The notes: generated by a model from the letters alone, not told the origin. Shown: positions 7,588 to 16,245, numbered from the stretch's first letter. The stretch is 64,000 bases of DNA from Martelella limonii (GCF_013344475.1 NZ_JABUOU010000010.1:115720-179719); one strand, 5' to 3'. A program made the numbers and translations.

Positions 7588-8610
7588 ATGAAGAAGATAG
7601 GATTTCTTTCCTTTGGTCACTGGACGCCGTCGCAGCAGTCGGCCACACGTTCGGCCGCCGATGTGCTTTCACAATCGATCGATCTGGCGGTTGCTGCCGA
7701 GGAACTGGGCGCCGACGGCGCTTATTTCCGCGTCCATCACTTTGCCCGCCAGCTGGCCTCGCCGTTTCCGCTTCTCGCCGCCATCGGCGCGAAGACGAAG
7801 AAGATCGAGATCGGGACCGGCGTCATCGACATGCGCTACGAGAACCCGTTCTACATGGTAGAAGATGCCGGCAGCGCCGATCTGATTTCCGGCGGCAGGC
7901 TGCAGCTCGGCATTTCCCGCGGCTCGCCCGAGCAGGTGGTCGAAGGCTACCGCTATTTTGGCCATGAGCCCGCCGAAGGCGAGGATGATGCCGCCATGGC
8001 GCGCCGTCATACGGAAGTGTTTCTGGAGCAGCTGGAAGGCCGTGGCTTTGCCGAACCCAATCCGCGCCCGATGTTTCCGAACCCGCCCGGCCTGTTGCGG
8101 CTTGAGCCGCACGCGGAAGGGCTCAGAAAGCGCATCTGGTGGGGCTCCGCGACCAATGCAACGGCCGAATGGGCCGCAGGGCTCGGCATGAACCTGCAGA
8201 GCTCGACGCTGAAATTCGACGAGACCGGCGAGCCGCTGCACAAGCAGCAGGCCGACCAGATCCGGACATTCCGCGCGGCCTGGAAGAAGGCCGGCCATGA
8301 TTTCGAGCCGCGCGTTTCCGTCAGCCGCTCGATCTTTGCCCTGACAAACGATCTGGACCGGGCCTATTTCGGCCGCAGCGGCGGCGGGCAGGACCAGATC
8401 GGCTATCTCGACGAGAAAACCCGCGCCGTATTCGGCCGCTCCTATGCCGCAGAGCCCGACAGGCTGATCGAGCAGCTGAAGGGCGATGAGGCGATCGCGG
8501 AAGCCGACACGCTGCTCTTGACCGTTCCGAACCAGCTCGGCGTCGATTACAACGCCCATGTCATCGAAGCGATCCTGAAGCACGTTGCGCCCGGACTTGG
8601 CTGGCGTTGA
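7588..8610 (+). CDS. LLM class flavin-dependent oxidoreductase
   Basis: 340 residues in a luciferase-like TIM-barrel pattern: an N-terminal strand (KKIGFLSFGHW), AVAAEELGADGAYFRVHHFA, then ASPFPLLAAIGAKTKKIEIGTGVIDMRYENP and SGGRLQLGISRGSPEQV, all typical of the bacterial luciferase family. Such enzymes use reduced flavin supplied by a separate reductase, and the substrate cannot be read from sequence. The ATG at 7588 is chosen because GGAGG lies ten bases upstream; an ATG at 7555 in the same frame has no ribosome site. The gene stands alone between two terminators (7412-7438 and 8622-8656). Confidence 0.9.
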   Translation: MKKIGFLSFGHWTPSQQSATRSAADVLSQSIDLAVAAEELGADGAYFRVHHFARQLASPFPLLAAIGAKTKKIEIGTGVIDMRYENPFYMVEDAGSADLISGGRLQLGISRGSPEQVVEGYRYFGHEPAEGEDDAAMARRHTEVFLEQLEGRGFAEPNPRPMFPNPPGLLRLEPHAEGLRKRIWWGSATNATAEWAAGLGMNLQSSTLKFDETGEPLHKQQADQIRTFRAAWKKAGHDFEPRVSVSRSIFALTNDLDRAYFGRSGGGQDQIGYLDEKTRAVFGRSYAAEPDRLIEQLKGDEAIAEADTLLLTVPNQLGVDYNAHVIEAILKHVAPGLGWR

Positions 8611-8621
8611 CCATGGATTGC

Positions 8622-8656
8622 GGGCGGCGCGCGCATGCACGCGCCGCCCTGTTTTT
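8622..8656 (+). terminator. Intrinsic terminator after the LLM oxidoreductase
   Basis: A GC-only 10-bp stem GGGCGGCGCG / CGCGCCGCCC with an 8-base loop is followed by TGTTTTT, 12 bases after the stop codon. Confidence 0.85.
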
Positions 8657-8853
8657 CCGCACCCCTGCAGAACCTGCTTGCCCCTCCGTGCATTCGCGCC
8701 TACCTTCCCCTTAAGCAAAGCAAAAACAACGGGCTTCGGCGCGTGTGGGTGGGGACCCAGGAGCATAGTTGCGTCGTGAATACTGCGCGGTCCGGTGAGG
8801 TCCGCCGGACATGATGCGGTCTTGCGCTTTGTGCACAAACAGGGGGACTTGCA

Positions 8854-10275
8854 GTGCAGTTTTTGGATACACTCTTCAATTATATCAATGATCTGACATG
8901 GGGCTGGGCGCTGGTTCCGTTCCTTGTCGTTCTCGGCGTGTTCTTCACGATCGCCAGCGGTTTCGTCCAGTTCCGCTTCTTCAAGCGCATGTTCGGCGTG
9001 TTGTGGGGCGATGAGGATGGCGATCCGAGCAAGATCAGCGCGCGCGAAGCGCTGTTCGTCTCCGTCGGCGGCCGCGTCGGCGGCGGCAATATCGCGGGCG
9101 TCGCGGTTGCCATCACCGCCGGCGGCCCGGGTGCCGTGTTCTGGATGTGGGCGATCGCGCTGGTCGGCATGTGCTCCGGCCTTGTCGAGGCCACGCTTGC
9201 CCAGCTCTACAAGCGCACCGAGCCCAATGGCGACTATCGCGGTGGCCCCGCCCGCGCCATCATCCACGGACTTGGCACGAATTATCGCTGGCTCGCCGTC
9301 ATCTACTCTGTCTGCCTGATCGCAGCCTTCGCCATCGGCTTCAACGCCTTCCAGGGCAATACGGTGGCGGGTGCCGCCGCCGACAGTCTCGGCATTCCGC
9401 GCTACATCACCGGCGTCGTGCTGGCGGCGGCCACGGGCTTCATCGTCTTCGGCGGCATCCATCGCATCGCCAAGGTCTCCGATGTGATCATCCCGATCAT
9501 GGCCTTCGGCTATATCGCCATGGCGCTGGTGATCATCCTGCTCAACATCACCGCCCTTCCGGCCGTGCTGTGGGATATCGTCGCCAATGCGCTCGGCTTC
9601 CGTGAGGCGGTTGCCGGCGGCATCGGCGCCGCAGTGTCGAACGGTCTGAGGCGCGGTCTGTTCTCCAACGAGGCCGGTCTCGGCTCGGCTCCGAACGTTG
9701 CCGCCACCGCCTATGTCCGCCACCCCGTGAGCCAGGGAATCACACAGAGCTTCTCGGTGTTCATCGACACCATCATCATCTGCTCCTGCACCGCCTTCGT
9801 CATTCTTCTTGGCGATGTCTACCAGCCGGGCCAGGAGGGTGTCGACGGCGTGATCCTGACGCAGCAGAGCGTTGTCGACCACCTTGGCAGCTGGGCGCAA
9901 TATTATCTGACGGCGGCCATCTTCCTGTTCTCGTTCTCGTCGATCATCTACAATTACTATCTCGGCGAAAACGCGCTGGACTTCATGACCAACAAGAAGA
10001 GCGCGCTGCAGATCCTCAGGATCATCATCATCGCGATCGTCTTCATCGGCGCGGTGGCGCCCGGTGCCACATCGGTCTTCAACTTCTCCGACCCGATGAT
10101 GGGCATTCTGGCCGTCGTCAACCTTCTGGCGCTGACCATGCTGTTCCCGACCGCGCTGCGCCTGATCAACGACTACCGCAACCAGCTTTCGTCCGGCATC
10201 AGGCGGCCGCTGTTCGATCCGAAGAAGTTCCCGGATCTCGACACCGACCCGACCGCCTGGCCGGACGCGAAGTAA
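8854..10275 (+). CDS. Alanine/glycine:cation symporter family protein (AGCS)
   Basis: 473 residues with many hydrophobic membrane segments. Family landmarks are an N-terminal WGWALVPFLVVLGVFFTIAS, the loop EALFVSVGGRVGGGNIAGVAVAI near residues 65-90, EPNGDYRGGPA, and GLRRGLFSNEAGLGSAPNVAA near the middle. AGCS proteins import alanine or glycine with sodium ions across the inner membrane. The start is GTG, with AGGGGG upstream (8841-8846). A loop that usually reads (S)xGxGxGNIAG here reads GGRVGGGNIAG, still within the family. It is monocistronic, bounded by terminators on both sides. Confidence 0.92.
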   Translation: MQFLDTLFNYINDLTWGWALVPFLVVLGVFFTIASGFVQFRFFKRMFGVLWGDEDGDPSKISAREALFVSVGGRVGGGNIAGVAVAITAGGPGAVFWMWAIALVGMCSGLVEATLAQLYKRTEPNGDYRGGPARAIIHGLGTNYRWLAVIYSVCLIAAFAIGFNAFQGNTVAGAAADSLGIPRYITGVVLAAATGFIVFGGIHRIAKVSDVIIPIMAFGYIAMALVIILLNITALPAVLWDIVANALGFREAVAGGIGAAVSNGLRRGLFSNEAGLGSAPNVAATAYVRHPVSQGITQSFSVFIDTIIICSCTAFVILLGDVYQPGQEGVDGVILTQQSVVDHLGSWAQYYLTAAIFLFSFSSIIYNYYLGENALDFMTNKKSALQILRIIIIAIVFIGAVAPGATSVFNFSDPMMGILAVVNLLALTMLFPTALRLINDYRNQLSSGIRRPLFDPKKFPDLDTDPTAWPDAK

Positions 10276-10346
10276 GGCGCGAAGTAAGACGCGAAGGAAC
10301 AGGGGCAACCGTAGCCTTCGGTTATCGGATGCAGTCTCGAACGCCA

Positions 10347-10376
10347 ACCGCCGGGCTTTGTGTCCGGCGGTTTTTT
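10347..10376 (+). terminator. Intrinsic terminator after the alanine symporter
   Basis: An 8-bp stem ACCGCCGG / CCGGCGGT with a 9-base loop is followed by six T. It lies 72 bases downstream of the stop, facing the end of the minus-strand lipoprotein gene. Confidence 0.85.
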
Positions 10377-10392
10377 CATGACCGGCGGTGCT

Positions 10393-11892
10393 TTAGCCGG
10401 ATGAGCCGGTCAAATCGGCGGTTTCTTCGCTCAACGGTGCGCAAAGCAGATTGAGGCGACTTTTCAGCATGTCGATCTTGAAGCGGGCGGCGGCGAGCTC
10501 CGATTTCGCCTTTTCAAGCTCCACCGCGGCCAAGCACTGCTGGTCTGGCGCGGCGTCGCCATTCTTGGCTTCGGCACGCGCAAGAGAAGAGCGGGCGGCG
10601 GCAAGGTCGCTGTCTGCGGCGGCGATGCTGAGCTTCAATGTATCGAAATCATTCATGAAGGCGCGGCGGTTGTCCTGCGCGGAAAGAATGGTTTCCATGA
10701 GCGTCAACCGGGCATTCTGCGTCAGACGAAGAGCATCGCCCTCATCGATCAACGGCAGCACGTAGGAAACCAGGAACTGCAGGTTCAGGCCGCCCGCCTG
10801 CGTCATGAAGCTTGGGATCGAGGTCTTGAGTTTGGTAAAACGCGATTGGCGTGCAAGACCGAGCTGTGCATCTGCGGCGGCGACCAGAAGGTCTTCCAGC
10901 CGTTTTTTCCCCGACGATGCAAAGCAGGCTTCCGCGTTCGCGGTCGGCAGGGAACGGTAGTCCGGCAGCGCGGCGAGCATGGACCCTGCCGGCTCCACCT
11001 CATAACCGCCCTCTGCAAGCCCTGCGAGACCCAGAAGCGTGTCGCGCTTCGCGTTCAGCGATCGCACGACCGCCTTCTCCTCCCGGCGGACAGCGGCGAT
11101 CTGGTCCCTCATGGCCGCAAGCTCACGCTCGCTCCTCCTTTCGCCCGGATCAACCTTTTCTTCGGCATCGATACGGCATTGCAGGCCCTTCGCCCTCAGC
11201 GCCACCGACTGTCTGCGAAAATCGACTTTGGTATAAGCATCGTAGGCGCTCAGAAGGTTGGACATGGCCGTCTTCTGCGCAATCTGATACTGGACGGGGA
11301 TCAGCCTGCCTGCAACGTCCACCGTCGAATGGTCGAGCTTCAGCAGAGCCTTGGATATATCCCAGTTCACCCCGAGCACGACATTGGAGACGCTCGCGAG
11401 ATTGGCAAGATCATCGCCGGTATAGGTGCTGCTCCGTCGCGCCTCGGCGCTGAAGCGCGGGAGCCGCTCCGATTTAACCTGATCGAGCGCCAGCATGGCG
11501 CGTGCACGGCTGATGCGCGCGCGCATGAAATCCTTGCCGCGGCTTTCCGCGCTTGCAAGCAGTTGAGGCGGGCCGATGGCGCCTGCGTTCCCGGTTGCGA
11601 TCGGCGGAGGCGGCGCGCTCAGTTCCTGCTCGAGAAGATCGATACGCGACGTCGTATCCTGCAATTGCGGGGATGCGCAGCCCGCAAGCGTGAGCGCAGC
11701 CATCAGCGCGAAGGCTTGCGCCGCGCCCGGCGGTCGAAGACGCGATGACGGCGCGCACTGCCTCCATATCAGATTCAGGATGGAGGTGGGTTGTGCAGCC
11801 GCGAACGCGGGTTCAGCGCAAGCAGGGTGACTTGAAGCGCGTTCAGTCTGCGTCGAAACGGTCATTGTGTTTTCGCCTCGCAAGCCATGCAT
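10393..11892 (-). CDS. TolC-like outer-membrane lipoprotein
   Basis: About 500 residues. A hydrophobic segment ending in the lipobox LTLAGC (followed by ASPQ) marks a lipidated secretory protein. After it come long heptad-like helices with many Ala, Leu, Glu and Arg residues, and the pattern of two repeated helical halves, as in TolC/outer-membrane efflux proteins. The start is uncertain. ATG 11892 has GGAG eight bases upstream, but it places about 70 residues before the lipid cysteine; ATG 11865 or an undetected later start is possible. No inner-membrane pump or adaptor gene lies next to it, so its partner is unknown. A function in export of a polymer or drug is inferred only from fold. Confidence 0.6.
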   Translation of the reverse strand: MHGLRGENTMTVSTQTERASSHPACAEPAFAAAQPTSILNLIWRQCAPSSRLRPPGAAQAFALMAALTLAGCASPQLQDTTSRIDLLEQELSAPPPPIATGNAGAIGPPQLLASAESRGKDFMRARISRARAMLALDQVKSERLPRFSAEARRSSTYTGDDLANLASVSNVVLGVNWDISKALLKLDHSTVDVAGRLIPVQYQIAQKTAMSNLLSAYDAYTKVDFRRQSVALRAKGLQCRIDAEEKVDPGERRSERELAAMRDQIAAVRREEKAVVRSLNAKRDTLLGLAGLAEGGYEVEPAGSMLAALPDYRSLPTANAEACFASSGKKRLEDLLVAAADAQLGLARQSRFTKLKTSIPSFMTQAGGLNLQFLVSYVLPLIDEGDALRLTQNARLTLMETILSAQDNRRAFMNDFDTLKLSIAAADSDLAAARSSLARAEAKNGDAAPDQQCLAAVELEKAKSELAAARFKIDMLKSRLNLLCAPLSEETADLTGSSG

Positions 11893-12054
11893 GGCGTCGC
11901 TCTCCATCAAAACTGACGGGAAAATAGCGGATGCGGCATTCTCCAAAACGGACTGCTTCGAAAACAGTCAGTTGAAAGTCCGCAGCGTCGGGAGCGCAAC
12001 TCGTGAAGGCAAAGCTTGGCAAAAATGGGGAATCTTGCTGCAGCGCACGCGCAT

Positions 12055-12085
12055 AAAAAAGCCTGACGGAAATCGTCCGTCAGGC
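12055..12085 (-). terminator. Intrinsic terminator of chpT
   Basis: On the minus strand a 9-bp stem GCCTGACGG / CCGTCAGGC (12061-12085 with its short loop) is followed by six T (12060-12055). It lies 28 bases after the chpT stop. Confidence 0.85.
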
Positions 12086-12112
12086 GCGGTACGCAGACAT
12101 GGGCTCAGCGTG

Positions 12113-12754
12113 TCAGGCTGAAGGCTTCGCCTCGAACACCACTTCGCCCTCATTGACGACGAATTCGACGGCCATGCCGGATTCCTCGGCGAGCAGCGCC
12201 GTGTAATAGGGCTGGACATTGTGCGACGTGATCGGGTCTTCCATGACGCCGCCATAGATGCGGGCAAATTCCGACGGCATCTGCACGTAATTGCCGCGGG
12301 TGCGGATGATGAAGGCGAAGATGTCGCCTGCGGCATCAAGACCCACATCGATGGTGCCGCCGCGCGGAATGGTGGACTGGGCGACGAGGAAGAGGTTGAG
12401 AAGCAGCTTCACCCGGTTCTTCGGCGCATTGATGCGCGGGCCGGCCCAGTTCAGTGTGACGCGCTTGCCGAGCGAGATCAGGTCGCGGGCTGCCGTTTCC
12501 GCCTCGCCGGTGTCGAGCGGCGTGTCGAGCGTGCCGGAGGCGCCGAAGGCGATCCGGGCGAATTTCAGATGGATGGTGGCCGAAAGCGTGCTCTGGCGGA
12601 TGAGCTGCAGCGCGTCCTCATCCATCCCGCCCTCGTCGAGAAGCTCGAGCCCGTTGCCGGCCGCCCCGATCGGGTTGACGACATCATGACAGATGCGGCT
12701 TGCAAGAAGGGCCGCAAGATCTGCGCCGTTCAGGGTCAGGTTCGGGTTCTTCAT
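12113..12754 (-). CDS. chpT: Histidine phosphotransferase ChpT
   Basis: 213 residues. The segment LAALLASRICHDVVNPIGAAGNGLELL near the N-terminus carries the phosphorylatable histidine (CHD) of the dimerisation helix, and the C-terminal half is a degenerate ATPase-like fold (NRVKLLLNLFLVAQSTIPRGG). In alphaproteobacteria ChpT relays phosphate from CckA to CtrA and CpdR, controlling the cell cycle. Start ATG 12754 gives the family length; upstream TTG/ATG codons in frame lack a good ribosome site. The gene diverges from eipA over about 240 bases that contain a possible CtrA site. Confidence 0.93.
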   Translation of the reverse strand: MKNPNLTLNGADLAALLASRICHDVVNPIGAAGNGLELLDEGGMDEDALQLIRQSTLSATIHLKFARIAFGASGTLDTPLDTGEAETAARDLISLGKRVTLNWAGPRINAPKNRVKLLLNLFLVAQSTIPRGGTIDVGLDAAGDIFAFIIRTRGNYVQMPSEFARIYGGVMEDPITSHNVQPYYTALLAEESGMAVEFVVNEGEVVFEAKPSA

Positions 12755-12866
12755 CGCTTCGCACATCCTCAAGGCTTTGGCCTGTCACCGGCCGTCGCTG
12801 TCTTTTGCTGGTATCGCCGCAATCTTTCAAGCGATATTCGCATCACCGCAAAATCCTCGCATTTGG

Positions 12867-12881
12867 TAAATCCATTGTTAA
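12867..12881. promoter_or_regulatory. Candidate CtrA site TAAA-N7-TTAA
   Basis: One mismatch from the CtrA consensus TTAA-N7-TTAA, in the region shared by chpT (minus) and eipA (plus, starting 110 bases downstream). In Brucella, eipA transcription is activated directly by CtrA, so a site here is expected. Binding is inferred. Confidence 0.45.
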
Positions 12882-12990
12882 GGGGTCTGGCCCACAATAG
12901 CGTCAGAGGCTTGCCGTCTGCCGGTATGTTGTTTCAAGGCAAATCGGGCATCGGCGCGCCAATACCGAAAGCAACAGGAATGGAACCGCC

Positions 12991-13587
12991 ATGTTTGCCA
13001 GAAAAACCGCAAGGTCCGTGCCGGCACTTGTCTTCGCGCTCGTGATGACGGTGCTCTTTGCTGTTCCCGCAGCCGCACAGCAGCAGCCGCAAACCATGCA
13101 GAGCGGCACGTTTTCACCCGATGAGCTTGTGACCGCCGGCAATACCTTCTTCGGCGAGGCAAGCTCCGGTCTTGCGCAGACACTGCAGAATGCGTTCTCG
13201 AAATACGGCCTGCCGAACGGCTATATCCTCGGCGCGGAAGGCTCGGGCGCCTTCATCGCGGGGCTGACTTATGGCGAGGGCACGCTCAACACCAAGAATG
13301 TCGGCGCCCACAAGGTATTCTGGCAGGGCCCATCGCTCGGCATCGATTACGGCGGCGACGGGTCGCGGGTGATGATGCTGGTCTACAATCTGCCCTCGGT
13401 GCCCGATCTCTTTCACCGCTACGGCGGCGTTTCGGGATCGGCCTATATCGTTGCGGGCTTCTCGATGCAGGTTTACAAATACCGCAACGTCATTCTGGTG
13501 CCGGTCCGCTCCGGCGTCGGTGCGCGTCTCGGCGTCAATGTCGGCTATCTGAAGCTGACCCAGCGGCCGACCTGGAACCCCTTCTGA
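12991..13587 (+). CDS. eipA: Periplasmic envelope integrity protein EipA (DUF1134)
   Basis: 198 residues. A signal peptide (residues 1-30, ending VPAAAQ) precedes a DUF1134 domain: FGEASSGLAQTLQNAFSKYG, GAEGSGAFIAGLTYGEG, GPSLGIDYGGDGSRVMMLVYNLP and a C-terminal GVNVGYLKLTQRP. In Brucella the homologue is a small periplasmic beta-barrel needed for envelope stress resistance. The start follows AACAGGAATGGAACCGCC with AGGA upstream. It diverges from chpT and is followed after 11 bases by a small ORF. Confidence 0.9.
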   Translation: MFARKTARSVPALVFALVMTVLFAVPAAAQQQPQTMQSGTFSPDELVTAGNTFFGEASSGLAQTLQNAFSKYGLPNGYILGAEGSGAFIAGLTYGEGTLNTKNVGAHKVFWQGPSLGIDYGGDGSRVMMLVYNLPSVPDLFHRYGGVSGSAYIVAGFSMQVYKYRNVILVPVRSGVGARLGVNVGYLKLTQRPTWNPF

Positions 13588-13598
13588 CGGAGCGCCGT

Positions 13599-13856
13599 TT
13601 GGCCGATCTGAAGCGTGAAATCGAAAACCGCTATGCTGAGCTGTTGGGCCGCATCGATGCGGCGCATGGCTCGGACCGCGAGGATGAAGCCCTGCGCGAT
13701 GCCTTTGCGGAGCTTGCGGCCATGATGATCGCCTACAGCCATCGCGAGGGTGCCGAGGAAGCGCTGGAGGCGGCGCTTTGCAGCGGCGGCGCCGGCAACG
13801 CTCACCGCGTGAGCCTTGCAGAACGCGCCCGCGCGCTGATCGACGAACGCCGTTAG
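13599..13856 (+). CDS. Small helical hypothetical protein after eipA
   Basis: 85 residues from a TTG start, all predicted helix-forming (LKREIENRYAELLGRIDAAH, DEALRDAFAELAAMMIAYSH, ARALIDERR), with no signal peptide. It begins 11 bases after the eipA stop and its own stop abuts a palindromic repeat. The TTG start and lack of a clear ribosome site lower confidence, but translation coupled to eipA would explain both. I do not recognise a family. Confidence 0.5.
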   Translation: MADLKREIENRYAELLGRIDAAHGSDREDEALRDAFAELAAMMIAYSHREGAEEALEAALCSGGAGNAHRVSLAERARALIDERR

Positions 13857-13957
13857 CGCAATTCCAGGTGAAGTGGACACCGGTTCACCGTCCGGAATTG
13901 CGTAAAAACAAAGAGATAGAGCAATTTCGCGTTTCCGTGAAACGCGGATTTGCTCTA
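13857..13957. repeat. Rhizobial-type intergenic palindromic repeat, two nested units
   Basis: Unit one (13857-13902) has arms CGCAATTCC / GGAATTGCG with an inner inverted repeat GGTGAA / TTCACC. Unit two (13917-13957) has arms TAGAGCAA / TTGCTCTA around CGCGTTTC-cgt-GAAACGCG. They are joined by GTAAAAACAAAGAGA. Sequences of this type are frequent between genes in Rhizobiales. Here it separates two convergent genes and its end overlaps the 3' end of the RNA methyltransferase gene by three bases, so it may also terminate transcription. Confidence 0.7.
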
Positions 13958-14767
13958 GCCGATCCGGCCCTTGGCAAGTGCCAACTGATAGAGCGCAATT
14001 GCCGCGGCATTGCCGACATTGAGGCTGTCGAGGCCGGGTGCCTGCGGGATCCGGATGGTCCTGAATGTCTCCATGATCTCCGCCGGCAGGCCTTCGCCCT
14101 CGGTGCCGAGCACCAGCGCGGTGCGGCCGCGCGGGCTGACGTGCTGAAGCGCCTCACTCCCTTGCGGGGAAAGCGCGATCACCTCGAACCCGGCCTGTGC
14201 AAGCGTGCTCAGAAGTGCTGCCCCGTCACCCTCGCGGGTCCACGGCATCTTCAAAACGGAGCCGACGGAGACGCGGATCGCCTTGCGATAGAGCGGATCG
14301 CAGCTGGTCGCGTCAAGGAAGATCGCGTCGGCGCCAAGGGCGGTGGCATTGCGGAAGATCGCGCCGGCATTGTCATGATTGGAAAGCCCGACACAGACGA
14401 CGACGAGCGCGTCATCGGGGAGCGTTGCGGCGAGGTCGGCTGCACTGTGGGTCCCGGTGATCCGCCCGAGCGCCAGCACCCCGCGATGCATGTCGAAGCC
14501 GGTGATGGCGTTCATGACCTGGCTGTTGCAGGTGTAGACCGGCACATCGTCCGGATAGGCGGCGAGCACGTCTTCAATGCCTGCGAGCCGGTTTTCCAGC
14601 ACCAGGATGCAATCGGCGGAAAAACGCTCTGCAGGCGCCTCGGCCAGCACCCTCAGCACCACCGTGCCTTCGGCGATGAAAAGCCCTTTGCGCCCGACCA
14701 GATCCTTCTCCCGTATCGCCCGAAAGGGGGCAATGCGCGGATCATCGGGATCGGTGATCGCGATCAT
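13955..14767 (-). CDS. TrmH/SpoU family RNA methyltransferase
   Basis: 270 residues. The C-terminal SPOUT domain shows the three usual motifs: GLSNHDNAGAIFRNATALGA (motif 1), ALVLGTEGEGLPAEI (motif 2) and IPQAPGLDSLNVGNAAAIALY (motif 3), forming the knotted AdoMet site. The N-terminal part (FIAEGTVVLRVLAEA) is the substrate-binding domain found in 2'-O-ribose methyltransferases of rRNA or tRNA. The ATG at 14767 lies one base after the stop of the upstream membrane-protein gene, suggesting translational coupling. The target nucleotide is unknown. Confidence 0.9.
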   Translation of the reverse strand: MIAITDPDDPRIAPFRAIREKDLVGRKGLFIAEGTVVLRVLAEAPAERFSADCILVLENRLAGIEDVLAAYPDDVPVYTCNSQVMNAITGFDMHRGVLALGRITGTHSAADLAATLPDDALVVVCVGLSNHDNAGAIFRNATALGADAIFLDATSCDPLYRKAIRVSVGSVLKMPWTREGDGAALLSTLAQAGFEVIALSPQGSEALQHVSPRGRTALVLGTEGEGLPAEIMETFRTIRIPQAPGLDSLNVGNAAAIALYQLALAKGRIG

Positions 14768-14768
14768 C

Positions 14769-15158
14769 TCAGTCGAAGCGCAGTTCGACATCGGCGGCCA
14801 TGCGGCCGGAATTGATGTCGAAGAGATAGAGCGTCTGCTCGCCGTTTTCCTTGGTGCCGTAGATCAGCGCCTGGCCATCGCCATAGCTCACGTCGGAGAT
14901 CGTGAAACCGCGGGGCAGGTTCGCCGTCAGCGCGCGCGGCGCATCAGCGGGAACCACCGCGCCGCCGCGTTCGGCAACCGGCGCCTCGTCCGGGCGGCTC
15001 ATCACCTTGTAGAGAATGGCGCCGAAAACCGCCATCAGCGAGATCATCATGATCAGCGCCGATATGATCTGCAGCCGCAGCATCCGCCGCCGCACCAGTT
15101 CGACAGCCGGGTCGAGCGGCTTGTCTTCTTCGTCGTCTTCAATGCGATGTTGCGACAT
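14769..15158 (-). CDS. Small single-span membrane protein (possibly DUF6476)
   Basis: 129 residues: an acidic cytoplasmic N-terminus (MSQHRIEDDEEDKP), one membrane helix at about residues 33-55 (IISALIMMISLMAVFGAILY), then a small beta-rich outside domain with YGTKENGEQTLYLFDINSGR. It lies between rluA-like and SpoU-like genes, and the divergent start sites are 61 bases apart. The size and position beside a pseudouridine synthase resemble the DUF6476 group, an assignment I hold loosely. The start ATG has GGAG upstream. Confidence 0.75.
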   Translation of the reverse strand: MSQHRIEDDEEDKPLDPAVELVRRRMLRLQIISALIMMISLMAVFGAILYKVMSRPDEAPVAERGGAVVPADAPRALTANLPRGFTISDVSYGDGQALIYGTKENGEQTLYLFDINSGRMAADVELRFD

Positions 15159-15219
15159 TGTCCATTGCTCCGCAGGCCGGTTTCGCTTAACAAGCGCGGA
15201 CCGCACTTGCAAAGTTAAG

Positions 15220-16245
15220 ATGACAGACGACCCGTTTAAACAAAGCCAGCCCGATAGAAAAGACTTTCTCGTCCCCGAGGGTACGAAAGAACGTCTGGAT
15301 GCCTTCATCGCGCACGAGATGGGCGACGGCGTGTCGCGCACCCGCGTCAAGGCGCTGATCACGGAGGGCGCTGTCTCGATTGGCGGAAAGCCGGTCGTGG
15401 AACCGAGCCGGAAGGTGAGGCCGGGCGAGGCGATCACGCTGGTCATGCCCGAACCCGAAGATGCCGAGCCGGATGGCGAGGATATACCGCTGGAGATCCT
15501 GCATGAGGACGACGATATCATCGTCATCAACAAGCAGGCGGGCCTCGTGGTTCATCCGGGCGCCGGCAACTGGACCGGGACGCTGGTCAACGCGCTGATC
15601 TTCCATTGCGGCGACACGCTTTCGGGCATTGGCGGCGTGCGCCGTCCGGGGATCGTTCATCGTCTCGACAAGGATACGACGGGCGTGATGGTGGTCGCCA
15701 AGAACGACGCCGCCCACCAATCCCTTGCCGCCCAGTTTGCCGATCACGGCCGCACCGGCCCGTTGCAGCGCGCCTACAAGGCGCTGATCTGGGGCCGGCC
15801 GAAAGTGCTGCAGGGCACGATCGACGCACCGCTTGGCCGCGCGCCAGACCGCATCCGCCGCGCCGTCAAATCCGCTGACAGTGCGGATGCAGATTTCGCG
15901 ATCACCCATTACACCGTCTTGCGCCGTTTTGGCGAAAAGCCGGACGGCACGGCGCTTGCGAGCCTCGTGGGATGCAGGCTGGAAACCGGCCGCACCCATC
16001 AGATCCGCGTGCACATGGCCCATGTCGGCCATCCCCTGATCGGCGACAAGATGTATGGCGCCGGGTTCAAGACCAAGGCCAATCTTCTGGAAGAGGACGC
16101 GGCATCCGTGGTGCGCAGCTTCCCGCGTCAGGCGCTCCATGCGGCGCTGCTGGTGATCGAGCACCCGGCAACCGGCGAGGAAATGCGGTTCGAGGCGCCG
16201 CTGCCGGATGACATGGAAGCGCTTTGCGCGGCCTTCGAGGGCTGA
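15220..16245 (+). CDS. RluA/RluD family pseudouridine synthase
   Basis: 341 residues. An N-terminal S4-like RNA-binding domain (ERLDAFIAHEMGDGVSRTRVKALITEGAVSIGG) is followed by the catalytic domain with HRLDKDTTG, whose Asp is the catalytic residue, then GRTHQIRVHMAHVGHPLIGD and RQALHAALL. This order is that of RluD-type enzymes, which modify 23S rRNA. The start ATG at 15220 is preferred because reading back to 15016 runs antisense through the divergent membrane-protein gene. No strong ribosome site is visible (AAAGTTAAG upstream). Confidence 0.92.
   Translation: MTDDPFKQSQPDRKDFLVPEGTKERLDAFIAHEMGDGVSRTRVKALITEGAVSIGGKPVVEPSRKVRPGEAITLVMPEPEDAEPDGEDIPLEILHEDDDIIVINKQAGLVVHPGAGNWTGTLVNALIFHCGDTLSGIGGVRRPGIVHRLDKDTTGVMVVAKNDAAHQSLAAQFADHGRTGPLQRAYKALIWGRPKVLQGTIDAPLGRAPDRIRRAVKSADSADADFAITHYTVLRRFGEKPDGTALASLVGCRLETGRTHQIRVHMAHVGHPLIGDKMYGAGFKTKANLLEEDAASVVRSFPRQALHAALLVIEHPATGEEMRFEAPLPDDMEALCAAFEG

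Noticed and set aside
8585..8779. A 64-residue frame in the gap before the alanine symporter
   Set aside because: It crosses a strong intrinsic terminator and has no ribosome site or recognisable features.
7669..10347. An 892-residue open frame on the minus strand
   Set aside because: It runs antisense through the LLM oxidoreductase and alanine symporter, is full of Asp/His/Arg low-complexity typical of antisense high-GC frames, and has no ribosome site.
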